A DNA stretch of 64,000 nt from Calliopsis andreniformis (GCF_051401765.1 NW_027480494.1:2294001-2358000), one strand, 5' to 3'; counted from the first letter of the stretch, positions 26,997-40,152 are shown. The notes: generated by a model from the sequence alone, not told the origin. A program made the numbers and translations.

Positions 26997-28482
26997 CCAT
27001 AGCAGCCATAGCCATAGCCATAGCAGCAATAGCCATGGCCATAGTAGCCAAAGCCACAGCCATAGCAGCCATAACCACAGCCACAGCAGCCATAGCCATA
27101 GCCATAGCAGCCATAGCAATAGCCATAGCAGCCATAGCCATAGCCATAGCCATAGCAGTCATAGCCATAGCCATAGCCATAGCAGCCATAGCCATAGCCA
27201 TAGCCATAGCAGCCATAGGCATAGCCATACCCATAGCAGCCATAGCCATAGTCATAGCAGTCATAGCCATAGACATAGCCATAGCAGCCATAGCCATAGC
27301 CATAGCCATAGCAGACATAGCCATAGCCATAGCAGCCATAGCCATACCCATACCCATAGCAGCCATAGCCATAGCAATAGCAGTCATGGCCATAGCCATA
27401 GACAAGGCAGCCATAATCATAGCCACAGCCATAGCAGCCATAGCCATAACCATAGCAGCCATAGCCATAGCCATAGCAGACATAAACACAGCCATAGCAG
27501 CCATAACCATAGCCATAGCAGCCATAGCCATAGCCATAGCAGCCAGAGCCAGAGCCACAGCAGCCGTAGACATAGCCATAGCCTTAGCAGAGATAGACAT
27601 ATCCATAACCATAGCAGCCATAGCCATAGCCATAGCAGCCACAGCCATGGCCATAGTAGCAAAACCCATAGCCATAGCATTCATAGACAAAGACATAGCC
27701 ACAGCAGCCAGAGCCATAGCCATAGCCATAGCAATAGCAGCCATAGCCATAGCCATAGCTATAGCAGCCATAGCCATAGCCATAGCTATAGCAGCCATAG
27801 CCATAGCCATAGCAGCCATAGCCACAGCCATAGCCATAGCAGCCGTATCCATAGCCATAGCCATAGCAGCCGTATCCACAGCCATAGTAGCCATAACCAT
27901 AGCCATAGCAGCCATAGTCGCCATAGCCATAACCATAGCAGCCATAGAAATAGCCATAGCAGACATAGCCATAGGCATAGCCATAGCAGCCGTATCCATA
28001 GCCATAGTAGCCATAGCCATAGCCATAGCAGCCATAGCCATGGCCTTAGTAGCCATAGCCATAGCCATAGCAGCCATAGCCATAGCGATAGCCACAGCAG
28101 CTATAGCCATAGCCATAGCAGCCATAGCCATAGCCATAGCTGCCATGGTCATAACCATAGCCATAGCAGCCATAGCCATAGCCATAGCAGCCATAGCCGT
28201 AGCCATAGCAGCCATAGCCATAGCCATTGCAGCCATAGCTATATCCATAGCAGACACACACATAGCCACAGCCATAGCAGCCATAATCATTGCCATAGCC
28301 ATAGCAGCCAATGCCATAGCCATAGCCATAGCCATAGCAGCCAATGCCATAGCCATAGCCATAGCAGCTGTAGCCATTGCCAAAGCGGCCATAGCCATAG
28401 CCACAGCAGCCTTTGCCATAGCCATAGCCATAGCCATAGCAGCCATAGCCATAGCCATAGCCGTCATAGCCATAGCCATTAG
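26997..28482. repeat. HOR interval, 1486 bp, head B, T1 tail (core type)
   Basis: Tandem copy of the preceding unit. Private changes include AAAGCCACAGCC near 27052, GCCATACCCATACCC near 27341 and GCATTCATAGAC near 27677, where neighbours read GCATCCATAGAC. It is also the first member of the block repeated 5725 bp downstream. (AC)4 landmark CAT ends at 28263. Confidence 0.92.
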
Positions 28483-29881
28483 CCATAGCAGCCATAGCCA
28501 TAGCCATAGCAGCAATAGCCATGGCCATAGTAGCCAAAGCCATAGCCATAGCAGCCATAACCACAGCCATAGCAGCCATAGCCATAGCCATATCAGCCAT
28601 AGCAATAGCCATAGCAGCCAGACCCAGAGCCACAGCAGCCGTGGACATAGCCATAGCCATAGCAGCCATAGCCATTGCCATAGCAGCAATAGCCATGGCC
28701 ATAGTAGCCAAAGCCATAGCCATAGCAGCCATATCCATAGACATAGCCATAGCAGCCATAGCCATAGCCACAGCCATAGCCATTGCGATAGCAGCCATAG
28801 CCATAGCCATAGCAGCCATAGCCATAGGCATAGCAGCCATAGCCATAGCCATAGCAGCCATAGCCATAGCCATAGCAGTCATAGCCATAGCCATAGCCAT
28901 AACAGCCATAGCCATAGCAGCAATAGCCATAGCCATAGCCATAGCCATAGCAGCCATAGCCATAGCCATAGCAGCCATAGCCATAGCCATAGCAGCCATA
29001 GCGATCGCCATAGCAATCATAGGCATACCCATAGCTGCCGGAGCCAGAGCCACAGCAGCCGTAGACATAGCCATAGCCTTAGCAGCCATAGCCATAACCA
29101 TATTCATAGCAGCCATAGCCATAGCCATAGCAGCCATACCAATGGCCATAGTAGCCAAAGCCGTAGCCATAGCAGCCGTAGCCATAGCCATATCCATAGC
29201 GGCCATAGCCATAGCCATAGCAGTCATAGCCATAGCCATAGCCATAGCAGCCATAGCCATAGCCATAGCCATAGCAGCCATAGCCATAGCCATAGCAGCC
29301 ATAGCCATAGCCATAGCAGACATAGCCACAGCCATAGCAGCCATAGCCATAGCTATAGCTGCCATAGGCACAGCCATAGCAGACATAGCCACAGCCATAG
29401 CAGCCATAGCCATAGCCATAGCTGCTATAGGCACAGCCATACCCATAGCAGCCATAGACATAGCCATAGCAGTCATAGCCATAGCCATAGCCACAGCAGC
29501 TATAGCCATAGCCATAGCAGCCATAGCCATAGCCATAGCTGCCATGGTCATAACCATAGCCATAGCAGCCATAGCCATAGCCATAGCAGCCATAGCCGTA
29601 GCCATAGCAGCCATAGCCATAGCCATTGCAGCCATAGCTATATCCATAGCAGACACACACATAGCCACAGCCATAGCAGCCATAATCATAGCCATACCCA
29701 TAGCAGCCAATGCCATAGCCATAGCCATAGCCATAGCAGCCAATGCCATAGCCATAGCCATAGCAGCTGTAGCCATTGCCAAAGCGGCCATAGCCATAGC
29801 CACAGCAGCCTTAGCCATAGCCATAGCCATAGCCATAGCAGCCATAGCCATAGCCATAGCCGTCATAGCCATAGCCATTAG
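28483..29881. repeat. HOR interval, 1399 bp, head B, T1 tail
   Basis: Head B variant with CATATCAGCC near 28588 and the private CCGTGGACATAG at 28639. GCGATCGC at 29001. Middle has a doubled GGCACAGCC block, one copy reading GCTGCTATAGGC near 29421. The tail carries CCATACCCATAGCAGCC between the (AC)4 landmark (CAT ends 29660) and the GCCAATGCC pair. Same length as 34208-35606, and shares GTGGAC with the trailing partial unit at 63120. Confidence 0.92.
29001..29008 (+). other. GCGATCGC palindrome
   Basis: 519 bp after marker 28482 in a head B unit. Confidence 0.95.
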
Positions 29882-30629
29882 CCATAGCAGCCATAGCCAT
29901 AGCCACAGCCACAGCAGCCATAGCCATTGCAATAGCAGCCATAGCAATAGCCATAGCAGCCATAACCACAGCCATAGCAGCCATAGCCATAGCCATAGCA
30001 GCCATAGCCATAGCCATAGCAGCCAGACCCAGAGCCACAGCAGCCGTAGACATAGCCATAGCCATAGCAGACATAGCCATAGCCATAGCAGCAATAGCCA
30101 TGGCCATAGTAGCCAAAGCCATAGCCATAGCAGCCATATCCATAGACACAGCCATAGCAGCCACAGCCATAGCCACAGCCATAGCCATTGCCATAACAGC
30201 CATAGCCATAGCCATAGCAGCCATAGCCATAGCCATAGCCACAGCAGCTATAGCCATAGCCATAGCAGCCATAGCCATAGCCATAGCTGCCATGGTCATA
30301 ACCATAGCCATAGCAGCCATAGCCATAGCCATAGCAGCCATAGCCGTAGCCATAGCAGCCATAGCCATAGCCATTGCAGCCATAGCTATATCCATAGCAG
30401 ACACACACATAGCCACAGCCATAGCAGCCATAATCATAGCCATACCCATAGCAGCCAATGCCATAGCCATAGCTATAGCCATAGCAGCCAATGCCATAGC
30501 CATAGCCAAAGCAGCTGTAGCCATTGCCAAAGCGGCCATAGCCATAGCCACAGCAGCCTTAGCCATAGCCATAGCCATAGCCATAGCAGCCATAGCCATA
30601 GCCATAGCCGTCATAGCCATAGCCATTAG
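29882..30629. repeat. HOR interval, 748 bp, minimal head A plus T1 tail
   Basis: The shortest ordinary unit class (three copies of 748 bp). Head A runs through GCAATAGCCATGGCC, ATATCCATAGACAC and GCCATTGCCATAAC, then passes directly into CCACAGCAGCTATAGCC, CTGCCATGGTC and the (AC)4 tail (CAT ends 30408); the whole variable middle is absent. It carries GCCAAAGCAGCTGTAG near 30507, also seen in the other 748-bp copies. Confidence 0.92.
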
Positions 30630-32721
30630 CCATAGCAGCCATAGCCATAGCCACAGCCACAGCAGCCATAGCCATTGCAATAGCAGCCTTAGCAATAGCC
30701 ATAGCAGCCATAACCACAGCCATAGCAGCCATAGCCATAGCCATAGCAGCCATAGCCATAGCCATAGCAGCCAGACCCAGAGCCACAGCAGCCGTAGACA
30801 TAGCCATAGCCATAGCAGCCATGGCCATAGCCATAGCAGCAATAGCCATGGCCATAGTAGCCAAAGCCATAGCCATAGCAGCCATATCCATAGACATAGC
30901 CATAGCAGCCATAGCCATAGCCACAGCCATAGCCATTGCCATAGCAGCCATAGCCATAGCCATAGCAGCCATAGCCATAGGCATAGCAGCCATAGCCATA
31001 GCCATAGCAGCCATAGCCATAGCCATAGCAGTCATAGCCATAGCCATAGCCATAACAGCCATAGCCATAGCAGCCATAGCCATAGCCATAGCCATAGCCA
31101 TAGCAGCCATAGCCATAGCCATAGCAGCCATAGCCATAGCCATAGCAGCCATAGCCATAGCCATAGCAGCCATAGCCATAGCCATAGCAGCCATAGCCAT
31201 AGCCATAGCAGACATAGCCACAGCCATAGCAGCCATAGCCATAGCTATAGCTGCCATAGGCACAGCCATAGCAGACATAGCCACAGCCATAGCAGCCATA
31301 GACATAGCCATAGCTGCCATAGGCACAGCCATACCCATAGCAGCCATAGACATAGCCATAGCAGTCATAGCCATAGCCATAGCCACAGCAGCTATAGCCA
31401 TAGCCATAGCAGCCATAGCCATAGCCATAGCTGCCATGGTCATAACCATAGCCATAGCAGCCATAGCCATAGCCATAGCAGCCATAGCCGTAGCCATAGC
31501 AGCCATAGCCATAGCCATTGCAGCCATAGCTATATCCATAGCAGACACACACATAGCCACAGCCATAGCAGCCATAATCATAGCCATACCCATAGCAGCC
31601 AATGCCATAGCCATAGCCATAGCCATAGCAGACATAGCCATAGCCATAGCAGCCATAGCCATAGCCATACCCATAGCAGCCATAGCCATAGCAATAGCAG
31701 TCATGGCCATAGCCATAGACAAGGCAGCCATAATCATAGCCACAGCCATAGCAGCCATAGCCATAACCATAGCAGCCATAGCCATAGCCATAGCAGACAT
31801 AAACACAGCCATAGCAGCCATAACCATAGCCATAGCAGCCATAGCCATAGCCATAGCAGCCAGAGCCAGAGCCACAGCAGCCGTAGACATAGCCATAGCC
31901 TTAGCAGAGATAGACATATCCATAACCATAGCAGCCATAGCCATAGCCATAGCAGCCACAGCCATGGCCATAGTAGCAAAACCCATAGCCATAGCATCCA
32001 TAGACAAAGACATAGCCACAGCAGCCAGAGCCATAGCCATAGCCATAGCAATAGCAGCCATAGCCATAGCCATAGCTATAGCAGCCATAGCCATAGCCAT
32101 AGCTATAGCAGCCATAGCCATAGCCATAGCAGCCATAGCCACAGCCATAGCCACAGCCATAGCCATAGCAGCCGTATCCATAGCCATAGCCATAGCAGCC
32201 GTATCCACAGCCATAGTAGCCATAACCATAGCCATAGCAGCCATAGTCGCCATAGCCATAACCATAGCAGCCATAGAAATAGCCATAGCAGACATAGCCA
32301 TAGGCATAGCCATAGCAGCCGTATCCATAGCCATAGTAGCCATAGCCATAGCCATAGCAGCCATAGCCATGGCCTTAGTAGCCATAGCCATAGCCATAGC
32401 AGCCATAGCCATAGCGATAGCCACAGCAGCTATAGCCATAGCCATAGCAGCCATAGCCATAGCCATTGCAGCCATAGCTATATCCATAGCAGACACACAC
32501 ATAGCCACAGCCATAGCAGCCATAATCATTGCCATAGCCATAGCAGCCAATGCCATAGCCATAGCCATAGCCATAGCAGCCAATGCCATAGCCATAGCCA
32601 TAGCAGCTGTAGCCATTGCCAAAGCGGCCATAGCCATAGCCACAGCAGCCTTTGCCATAGCCATAGCCATAGCCATAGCAGCCATAGCCATAGCCATAGC
32701 CGTCATAGCCATAGCCATTAG
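30630..32721. repeat. HOR interval, 2092 bp, chimeric, T1 tail
   Basis: The first ~1.0 kb matches 36355-37313, including GCAGCCTTAGCAATAG near 30684 and (AC)4 with CAT ending 31552, but has two extra 21-bp sub-units (42 bp). Near 31630 it switches into the 1486-type unit and keeps CATAAACACAGCC and GCAGCCTTTGCC. Compared with that type it lacks 90 bp around CTGCCATGGTC and gains 12 bp near 32145. A second (AC)4 (CAT ends 32502) precedes the marker. A recombination junction with loss of one marker is the likely origin. Confidence 0.88.
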
Positions 32722-34207
32722 CCATAGCAGCCATAGCCATAGCCATAGCAGCAATAGCCATGGCCATAGTAGCCAAAGCCATAGCCATAGCAGCCATAAC
32801 CACAGCCATAGCAGCCATAGCCATAGCCATAGCAGCCATAGCAATAGCCATAGCAGCCATAGCCATAGCCATAGCCATAGCAGTCATAGCCATAGCCATA
32901 GCCATAGCAGCCATAGCCATAGCCATAGCCATAGCAGCCATAGGCATAGCCATACCCATAGCAGCCATAGCCATAGTCATAGCAGTCATAGCCATAGACA
33001 TAGCCATAGCAGCCATAGCCATAGCCATAGCCATAGCAGACATAGCCATAGCCATAGCAGCCATAGCCATAGCCATACCCATAGCAGCCATAGCCATAGC
33101 AATAGCAGTCATGGCCATAGCCATAGACAAGGCAGCCATAATCATAGCCACAGCCATAGCAGCCATAGCCATAACCATAGCAGCCATAGCCATAGCCATA
33201 GCAGACATAAACACAGCCATAGCAGCCATAACCATAGCCATAGCAGCCATAGCCATAGCCATAGCAGCCAGAGCCAGAGCCACAGCAGCCGTAGACATAG
33301 CCATAGCCTTAGCAGAGATAGACATATCCATAACCATAGCAGCCATAGCCATAGCCATAGCAGCCACAGCCATGGCCATAGTAGCAAAACCCATAGCCAT
33401 AGCATCCATAGACAAAGACATAGCCACAGCAGCCAGAGCCATAGCCATAGCCATAGCAATAGCAGCCATAGCCATAGCCATAGCTATAGCAGCCATAGCC
33501 ATAGCCATAGCTATAGCAGCCATAGCCATAGCCATAGCAGCCATAGCCACAGCCATAGCCATAGCAGCCGTATCCATAGCCATAGCCATAGCAGCCGTAT
33601 CCACAGCCATAGTAGCCATAACCATAGCCATAGCAGCCATAGTCGCCATAGCCATAACCATAGCAGCCATAGAAATAGCCATAGCAGACATAGCCATAGG
33701 CATAGCCATAGCAGCCGTATCCATAGCCATAGTAGCCATAGCCATAGCCATAGCAGCCATAGCCATGGCCTTAGTAGCCATAGCCATAGCCATAGCAGCC
33801 ATAGCCATAGCGATAGCCACAGCAGCTATAGCCATAGCCATAGCAGCCATAGCCATAGCCATAGCTGCCATGGTCATAACCATAGCCATAGCAGCCATAG
33901 CCATAGCCATAGCAGCCATAGCCGTAGCCATAGCAGCCATAGCCATAGCCATTGCAGCCATAGCTATATCCATAGCAGACACACACATAGCCACAGCCAT
34001 AGCAGCCATAATCATTGCCATAGCCATAGCAGCCAATGCCATAGCCATAGCCATAGCCATAGCAGCCAATGCCATAGCCATAGCCATAGCAGCTGTAGCC
34101 ATTGCCAAAGCGGCCATAGCCATAGCCACAGCAGCCTTTGCCATAGCCATAGCCATAGCCATAGCAGCCATAGCCATAGCCATAGCCGTCATAGCCACAG
34201 CCATTAG
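32722..34207. repeat. HOR interval, 1486 bp, head B, T1 tail (core type)
   Basis: Counterpart of 26997-28482 at offset 5725, without that unit's private changes. The marker context has a private substitution, GTCATAGCCACAGCC near 34189. (AC)4 landmark CAT ends at 33988. Confidence 0.92.
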
Positions 34208-35606
34208 CCATAGCAGCCATAGCCATAGCCATAGCAGCAATAGCCATGGCCATAGTAGCCAAAGCCATAGCCATAGCAGCCATAACCACAGCCATAGCAG
34301 CCATAGCCATAGCCATATCAGCCATAGCAATAGCCATAGCAGCCAGACCCAGAGCCACAGCAGCCGTGGACATAGCCATAGCCATAGCAGCCATAGCCAT
34401 TGCCATAGCAGCAATAGCCATGGCCATAGTAGCCAAAGCCATGGCCATAGCAGCCATATCCATAGACATAGCCATAGCAGCCATAGCCATAGCCACAGCC
34501 ATAGCCATTGCGATAGCAGCCATAGCCATAGCCATAGCAGCCATAGCCATAGGCATAGCAGCCATAGCCATAGCCATAGCAGCCATAGCCATAGCCATAG
34601 CAGTCATAGCCATAGCCATAGCCATAACAGCCATAGCCATAGCAGCAATAGCCATAGCCATAGCCATAGCCATAGCAGCCATAGCCATAGCCATAGCAGC
34701 CATAGCCATAGCCATAGCAGCCATAGCGATCGCCATAGCAATCATAGGCATACCCATAGCTGCCGGAGCCAGAGCCACAGCAGCCGTAGACATAGCCATA
34801 GCCTTAGCAGCCATAGCCATAACCATATTCATAGCAGCCATAGCCATAGCCATAGCAGCCATACCAATGGCCATAGTAGCCAAAGCCGTAGCCATAGCAG
34901 CCGTAGCCATAGCCATATCCATAGCGGCCATAGCCATAGCCATAGCAGTCATAGCCATAGCCATAGCCATAGCAGCCATAGCCATAGCCACAGCCATAGC
35001 AGCCATAGCCATAGCCATAGCAGCCATAGCCATAGCCATAGCAGACATAGCCACAGCCATAGCAGCCATAGCCATAGCTATAGCTGCCATAGGCACAGCC
35101 ATAGCAGACATAGCCACAGCCATAGCAGCCATAGCCATAGCCATAGCTGCTATAGGCACAGCCATACCCATAGCAGCCATAGACATAGCCATAGCAGTCA
35201 TAGCCATAGCCATAGCCACAGCAGCTATAGCCATAGCCATAGCAGCCATAGCCATAGCCATAGCTGCCATGGTCATAACCATAGCCATAGCAGCCATAGC
35301 CATAGCCATAGCAGCCATAGCCGTAGCCATAGCAGCCATAGCCATAGCCATTGCAGCCATAGCTATATCCATAGCAGACACACACATAGCCACAGCCATA
35401 GCAGCCATAATCATAGCCATACCCATAGCAGCCAATGCCATAGCCATAGCCATAGCCATAGCAGCCAATGCCATAGCCATAGCCATAGCAGCTGTAGCCA
35501 TTGCCAAAGCGGCCATAGCCATAGCCACAGCAGCCTTAGCCATAGCCATAGCCATAGCCATAGCAGCCATAGCCATAGCCATAGCCGTCATAGCCATAGC
35601 CATTAG
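34208..35606. repeat. HOR interval, 1399 bp, head B, T1 tail
   Basis: Counterpart of 28483-29881 at offset 5725: same length, same CCGTGGACATAG (34364), same GCGATCGC (34726), same GCTGCTATAGGC. Differences are single bases, such as AAAGCCATGGCC near 34436 and GCCACAGCCATAGC near 34984. (AC)4 landmark CAT ends at 35385. Confidence 0.92.
34726..34733 (+). other. GCGATCGC palindrome
   Basis: 519 bp after marker 34207, exactly 5725 bp from the copy at 29001. Confidence 0.95.
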
Positions 35607-36354
35607 CCATAGCAGCCATAGCCATAGCCACAGCCACAGCAGCCATAGCCATTGCAATAGCAGCCATAGCAATAGCCATAGCAGCCATAACCACAGCCAT
35701 AGCAGCCATAGCCATAGCCATAGCAGCCATAGCCATAGCCATAGCAGCCAGACCCAGAGCCACAGCAGCCGTAGACATAGCCATAGCCATAGCAGCCATA
35801 GCCATAGCCATAGCAGCAATAGCCATGGCCATAGTAGCCAAAGCCATAGCCATAGCAGCCATATCCATAGACACAGCCATAGCAGCCACAGCCATAGCCA
35901 CAGCCATAGCCATTGCCATAACAGCCATAGCCATAGCCATAGCAGCCATAGCCATAGCCATAGCCACAGCAGCTATAGCCATAGCCATAGCAGCCATAGC
36001 CATAGCCATAGCTGCCATGGTCATAACCATAGCCATAGCAGCCATAGCCATAGCCATAGCAGCCATAGCCGTAGCCATAGCAGCCATAGCCATAGCCATT
36101 GCAGCCATAGCTATATCCATAGCAGACACACACATAGCCACAGCCATAGCAGCCATAATCATAGCCATACCCATAGCAGCCAATGCCATAGCCATAGCTA
36201 TAGCCATAGCAGCCAATGCCATAGCCATAGCCAAAGCAGCTGTAGCCATTGCCAAAGCGGCCATAGCCATAGCCACAGCAGCCTTAGCCATAGCCATAGC
36301 CATAGCCATAGCAGCCATAGCCATAGCCATAGCCGTCATACCAATAGCCATTAG
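35607..36354. repeat. HOR interval, 748 bp, minimal head A plus T1 tail
   Basis: Counterpart of 29882-30629 at offset 5725. Its closing marker is unusual: GTCATACCAATAGCC near 36335 replaces GTCATAGCCATAGCC, two substitutions in the otherwise constant hexamer before GCCATTAG. (AC)4 landmark CAT ends at 36133. Confidence 0.92.
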
Positions 36355-36890
36355 CCATAGCAGCCATAGCCATAGCCACAGCCACAGCAGCCATAGCCAT
36401 TGCAATAGCAGCCTTAGCAATAGCCATAGCAGCCATAACCACAGCCATAGCAGCCATAGCCATAGCCATAGCAGCCATAGCCATAGCCATAGCAGCCAGA
36501 CCCAGAGCCACAGCAGCCGTAGACATAGCCATAGCCATAGCAGCCATGGCCATAGCCATAGCAGCAATAGCCATGGCCATAGTAGCCAAAGCCATAGCCA
36601 TAGCAGCCATATCCATAGACATAGCCATAGCAGCCATAGCCATAGCCACAGCCATAGCCATTGCCATAGCAGCCATAGCCATAGCCATAGCAGCCATAGC
36701 CATAGGCATAGCAGCCATAGCCATAGCCATAGCAGCCATAGCCATAGCCATAGCAGTCATAGCCATAGCCATAGCCATAACAGCCATAGCCATAGCAGCC
36801 ATAGCCATAGCCATAGCCATAGCCATAGCAGCCATAGCCATAGCCATAGCAGCCATAGCCATAGCCATAGCAGCCATAGCCATAGCCATA
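35607..36890. repeat. 1850-bp dimer, first copy
   Basis: Markers 35606 and 36354 recur at 37456 and 38204, an offset of 1850 (748 plus 1102). Homology runs through the head of the second unit and is lost where the unit at 38205 turns towards GCGATCGC. Confidence 0.9.
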
Positions 36891-37456
36891 GCAGACATAG
36901 CCACAGCCATAGCAGCCATAGCCATAGCTATAGCTGCCATAGGCACAGCCATAGCAGACATAGCCACAGCCATAGCAGCCATAGACATAGCCATAGCTGC
37001 CATAGGCACAGCCATACCCATAGCAGCCATAGACATAGCCATAGCAGTCATAGCCATAGCCATAGCCACAGCAGCTATAGCCATAGCCATAGCAGCCATA
37101 GCCATAGCCATAGCTGCCATGGTCATAACCATAGCCATAGCAGCCATAGCCATAGCCATAGCAGCCATAGCCGTAGCCATAGCAGCCATAGCCATAGCCA
37201 TTGCAGCCATAGCTATATCCATAGCAGACACACACATAGCCACAGCCATAGCAGCCATAATCATAGCCATACCCATAGCAGCCAATGCCATAGCCATAGC
37301 CATAGCCATAGCAGCCAATGCCATAGCCATAGCCATAGCAGCTGTAGCCATTGCCAAAGCGGCCATAGCCATAGCCACAGCAGCCTTAGCCATAGCCATA
37401 GCCATAGCCATAGCAGCCATAGCCATAGCCATAGCCGTCATAGCCATAGCCATTAG
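36355..37456. repeat. HOR interval, 1102 bp, head A, T1 tail
   Basis: Head A with GCAGCCTTAGCAATAG near 36409 and GCAGCCATGGCCATAGCC near 36540, both shared with 30630 and 38205. The middle has the doubled GGCACAGCC block and the tail is T1. With the preceding 748-bp unit it forms an 1850-bp dimer. (AC)4 landmark CAT ends at 37235. Confidence 0.92.
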
Positions 37457-38204
37457 CCATAGCAGCCATAGCCATAGCCACAGCCACAGCAGCCATAGCC
37501 ATTGCAATAGCAGCCATAGCAATAGCCATAGCAGCCATAACCACAGCCACAGCAGCCATAGCCATAGCCATAGCAGCCATAGCCATAGCCATAGCAGCCA
37601 GACCCAGAGCCACAGCAGCCGTAGACATAGCCATAGCCATAGCAGCCATAGCCATAGCCATAGCAGCAATAGCCATGGCCATAGTAGCCAAAGCCATAGC
37701 CATAGCAGCCATATCCATAGACACAGCCATAGCAGCCACAGCCATAGCCACAGCCATAGCCATTGCCATAACAGCCATAGCCATAGCCATAGCAGCCATA
37801 GCCATAGCCATAGCCACAGCAGCTATAGCCATAGCCATAGCAGCCATAGCCATAGCCATAGCTGCCATGGTCATAACCATAGCCATAGCAGCCATAGCCA
37901 TAGCCATAGCAGCCATAGCCGTAGCCATAGCAGCCATAGCCATAGCCATTGCAGCCATAGCTATATCCATAGCAGACACACACATAGCCACAGCCATAGC
38001 AGCCATAATCGTAGCCATACCCATAGCAGCCAATGCCATAGCCATAGCTATAGCCATAGCAGCCAATGCCATAGCCATAGCCAAAGCAGCTGTAGCCATT
38101 GCCAAAGCGGCCATAGCCATAGCCACAGCAGCCTTAGCCATAGCCATAGCCATAGCCATAGCAGCCATAGCCATAGCCATAGCCGTCATAGCCATAGCCA
38201 TTAG
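37457..38204. repeat. HOR interval, 748 bp, minimal head A plus T1 tail
   Basis: Third 748-bp unit, 1850 bp downstream of the second. Private differences are AACCACAGCCACAGC near 37542 and ATAATCGTAGCC near 38006. (AC)4 landmark CAT ends at 37983. Confidence 0.92.
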
Positions 38205-38740
38205 CCATAGCAGCCATAGCCATAGCCACAGCCACAGCAGCCATAGCCATTGCAATAGCAGCCTTAGCAATAGCCATAGCAGCCATAACCACAGCCATAG
38301 CAGCCATAGCCATAGCCATAGCAGCCATAGCCATAGCCATAGCAGCCAGACCCAGAGCCACAGCAGCCGTAGACATAGCCATAGCCATAGCAGCCATGGC
38401 CATAGCCATAGCAGCAATAGCCATGGCCATAGTAGCCAAAGCCATAGCCATAGCAGCCATATCCATAGACATAGCCATAGCAGCCATAGCCATAGCCACA
38501 GCCATAGCCATTGCCATAGCAGCCATAGCCATAGCCATAGCAGCCATAGCCATAGGCATAGCAGCCATAGCCATAGCCATAGCAGCCATAGCCATAGCCA
38601 TAGCAGTCATAGCCATAGCCATAGCCATAACAGCCATAGCCATAGCAGCCATAGCCATAGCCATAGCCATAGCCATAGCAGCCATAGCCATAGCCATAGC
38701 AGCCATAGCCATAGCCATAGCAGCCATAGCCATAGCCATA
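37457..38740. repeat. 1850-bp dimer, second copy
   Basis: Second copy of the dimer, with the shared GCAGCCTTAGCAATAG head variant (about 36409 and 38259) and GCAGCCATGGCC. It shows that the 748-bp unit spread as part of a larger block. Confidence 0.9.
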
Positions 38741-38749
38741 GCAGCCATA

Positions 38750-38757
38750 GCGATCGC
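38750..38757 (+). other. GCGATCGC palindrome
   Basis: 546 bp after marker 38204. It is absent from the otherwise similar start of 36355-37456. Confidence 0.95.
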
Positions 38758-40152
38758 CATAGCAATCATAGGCATACCCATAGCTGCCGGAGCCAGAGCC
38801 ACATCAGCCGTAGACATAGCCATAGCCTTAGCAGCCATAGCCATAACCATATTCATAGCAGGCATAGCCATAGCCATAGCAGCCATACCAATGGCCATAG
38901 TAGCCAAAGCCGTAGCCATAGCAGCCGTAGCCATAGCCATATCCATAGCGGCCATAGCCATAGCCATAGCAGTCATAGCCATAGCCATAGCCATAGCAGC
39001 CATAGCCATAGCCATAGCCATAGCAGCCATAGCCATAGCCATAGCAGCCATAGCCATAGCCATAGCAGCCATAGCCATATCCATAGCAGCCATAGCCATA
39101 GCCATAGCAGTCATAGCCATAGCCATAGCCATTACAGCCATAGCCATAGCAGCCATAGCCATAGCCATAGCCATAGCCATAGCAGCCATAGCCACAGCCA
39201 TAGCTGCCATAGCCATAGCCATGGCAGCCATAGCGATAGCCATAGCAGCCATAGGCATACCCATAGCTGCCGGAGCCAGAGCCACAGCAGCCGTAGACAT
39301 AGCTATAGCCTTAGCAGCCATAGCCATAACCAGAGCCATAGCAGCCATAGCCATAGCCATAGCAGCCATAGCCATAGCCATACCCATAGCAGCAATAGCC
39401 ATAGCCATAGCAGTCATGGCCATAGCCATAGACAAAGCAGCCATAGCCATAGCCACAGCCATAGCAGTCATAGCCATAACCATAGCAGCCATAGCCATAG
39501 CCATAGCAGACATAACCACAGCCATAGCAGCCATAGCCATAGCCATAGCAGCCATAGCCATAGCCATAGCAGCCAGAGCCAGAGCCACAGCAGCCGTAGA
39601 CATAGCCATAGCCTTAGGAGCCATAGACATAACCATAGCCATAGCAGCCATAGAAATAGCCATAGCCGCCACAGCCATGGCCATAGTATTCAAAACCATA
39701 GCCATAGCAGCCATAGCCAAAGACATAGCCATAGCAGCCTTGGCCGTAGCCATAGTCATAGCAGAGATAGCCATAGCCATAGCCATAGCAGCCATAGCCA
39801 TAGCCATAGCTGCCATGGTCATAACCATAGCCATAGCAGCCATAGCCATAGCCATAGCAGCCATAGCCGTAGCCATAGCAGCCATAGCCATAGCCATTGC
39901 AGCCATAGCTATATCCATAGCAGACACACACATAGCCACAGCCATAGCAGCCATAATCATAGCCATACCCATAGCAGCCAATGCCATAGCCATAGCCATA
40001 GCCATAGCAGCCAATGCCATAGCCATAGCCATAGCAGCTGTAGCCATTGCCAAAGCGGCCATAGCCATAGCCACAGCAGCCTTAGCCATAGCCATAGCCA
40101 TAGCCATAGCAGCCATAGCCATAGCCATAGCCGTCATAGCCATAGCCATTAG
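38750..40152. repeat. 2107-bp tandem duplication, copy 1
   Basis: ATGGCCATAG (39416), CTTAGGAGCC, GTATTCAAAACC and CCTTGGCCGTAGCC recur 2107 bp later. A related single block with ATATTCAAAACC lies at 49500-49860. Confidence 0.9.

Larger units (their letters stand above)
26997..31630. repeat. 5725-bp segmental duplication, copy 1
   Basis: Four consecutive markers (26996, 28482, 29881, 30629) recur exactly 5725 bp later (32721, 34207, 35606, 36354). GTGGAC (28641) and GCGATCGC (29001) keep the same offset. After 30629 the match continues with one 42-bp length difference until about 31630. Confidence 0.93.
32722..37313. repeat. 5725-bp segmental duplication, copy 2
   Basis: Second copy of a block with units of 1486, 1399 and 748 bp followed by the start of a fourth. 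It lacks two 21-bp sub-units near 36890 that are present in copy 1 near 31150. Confidence 0.93.
38205..40152. repeat. HOR interval, 1948 bp, head A, T1 tail
   Basis: Starts like 36355 (GCAGCCTTAGCAATAG), then takes a different middle: GCGATCGC at 38750, CCACATCAGCC near 38801, GGCATGG-type variants, ATGGCCATAGCCATAGAC near 39416 followed by AAAGCAGCC, the private block CTTAGGAGCC and GTATTCAAAACC near 39686, and CCTTGGCCGTAGCC near 39738. Ends with CTGCCATGGTC, (AC)4 (CAT ends 39931) and T1. Confidence 0.9.
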
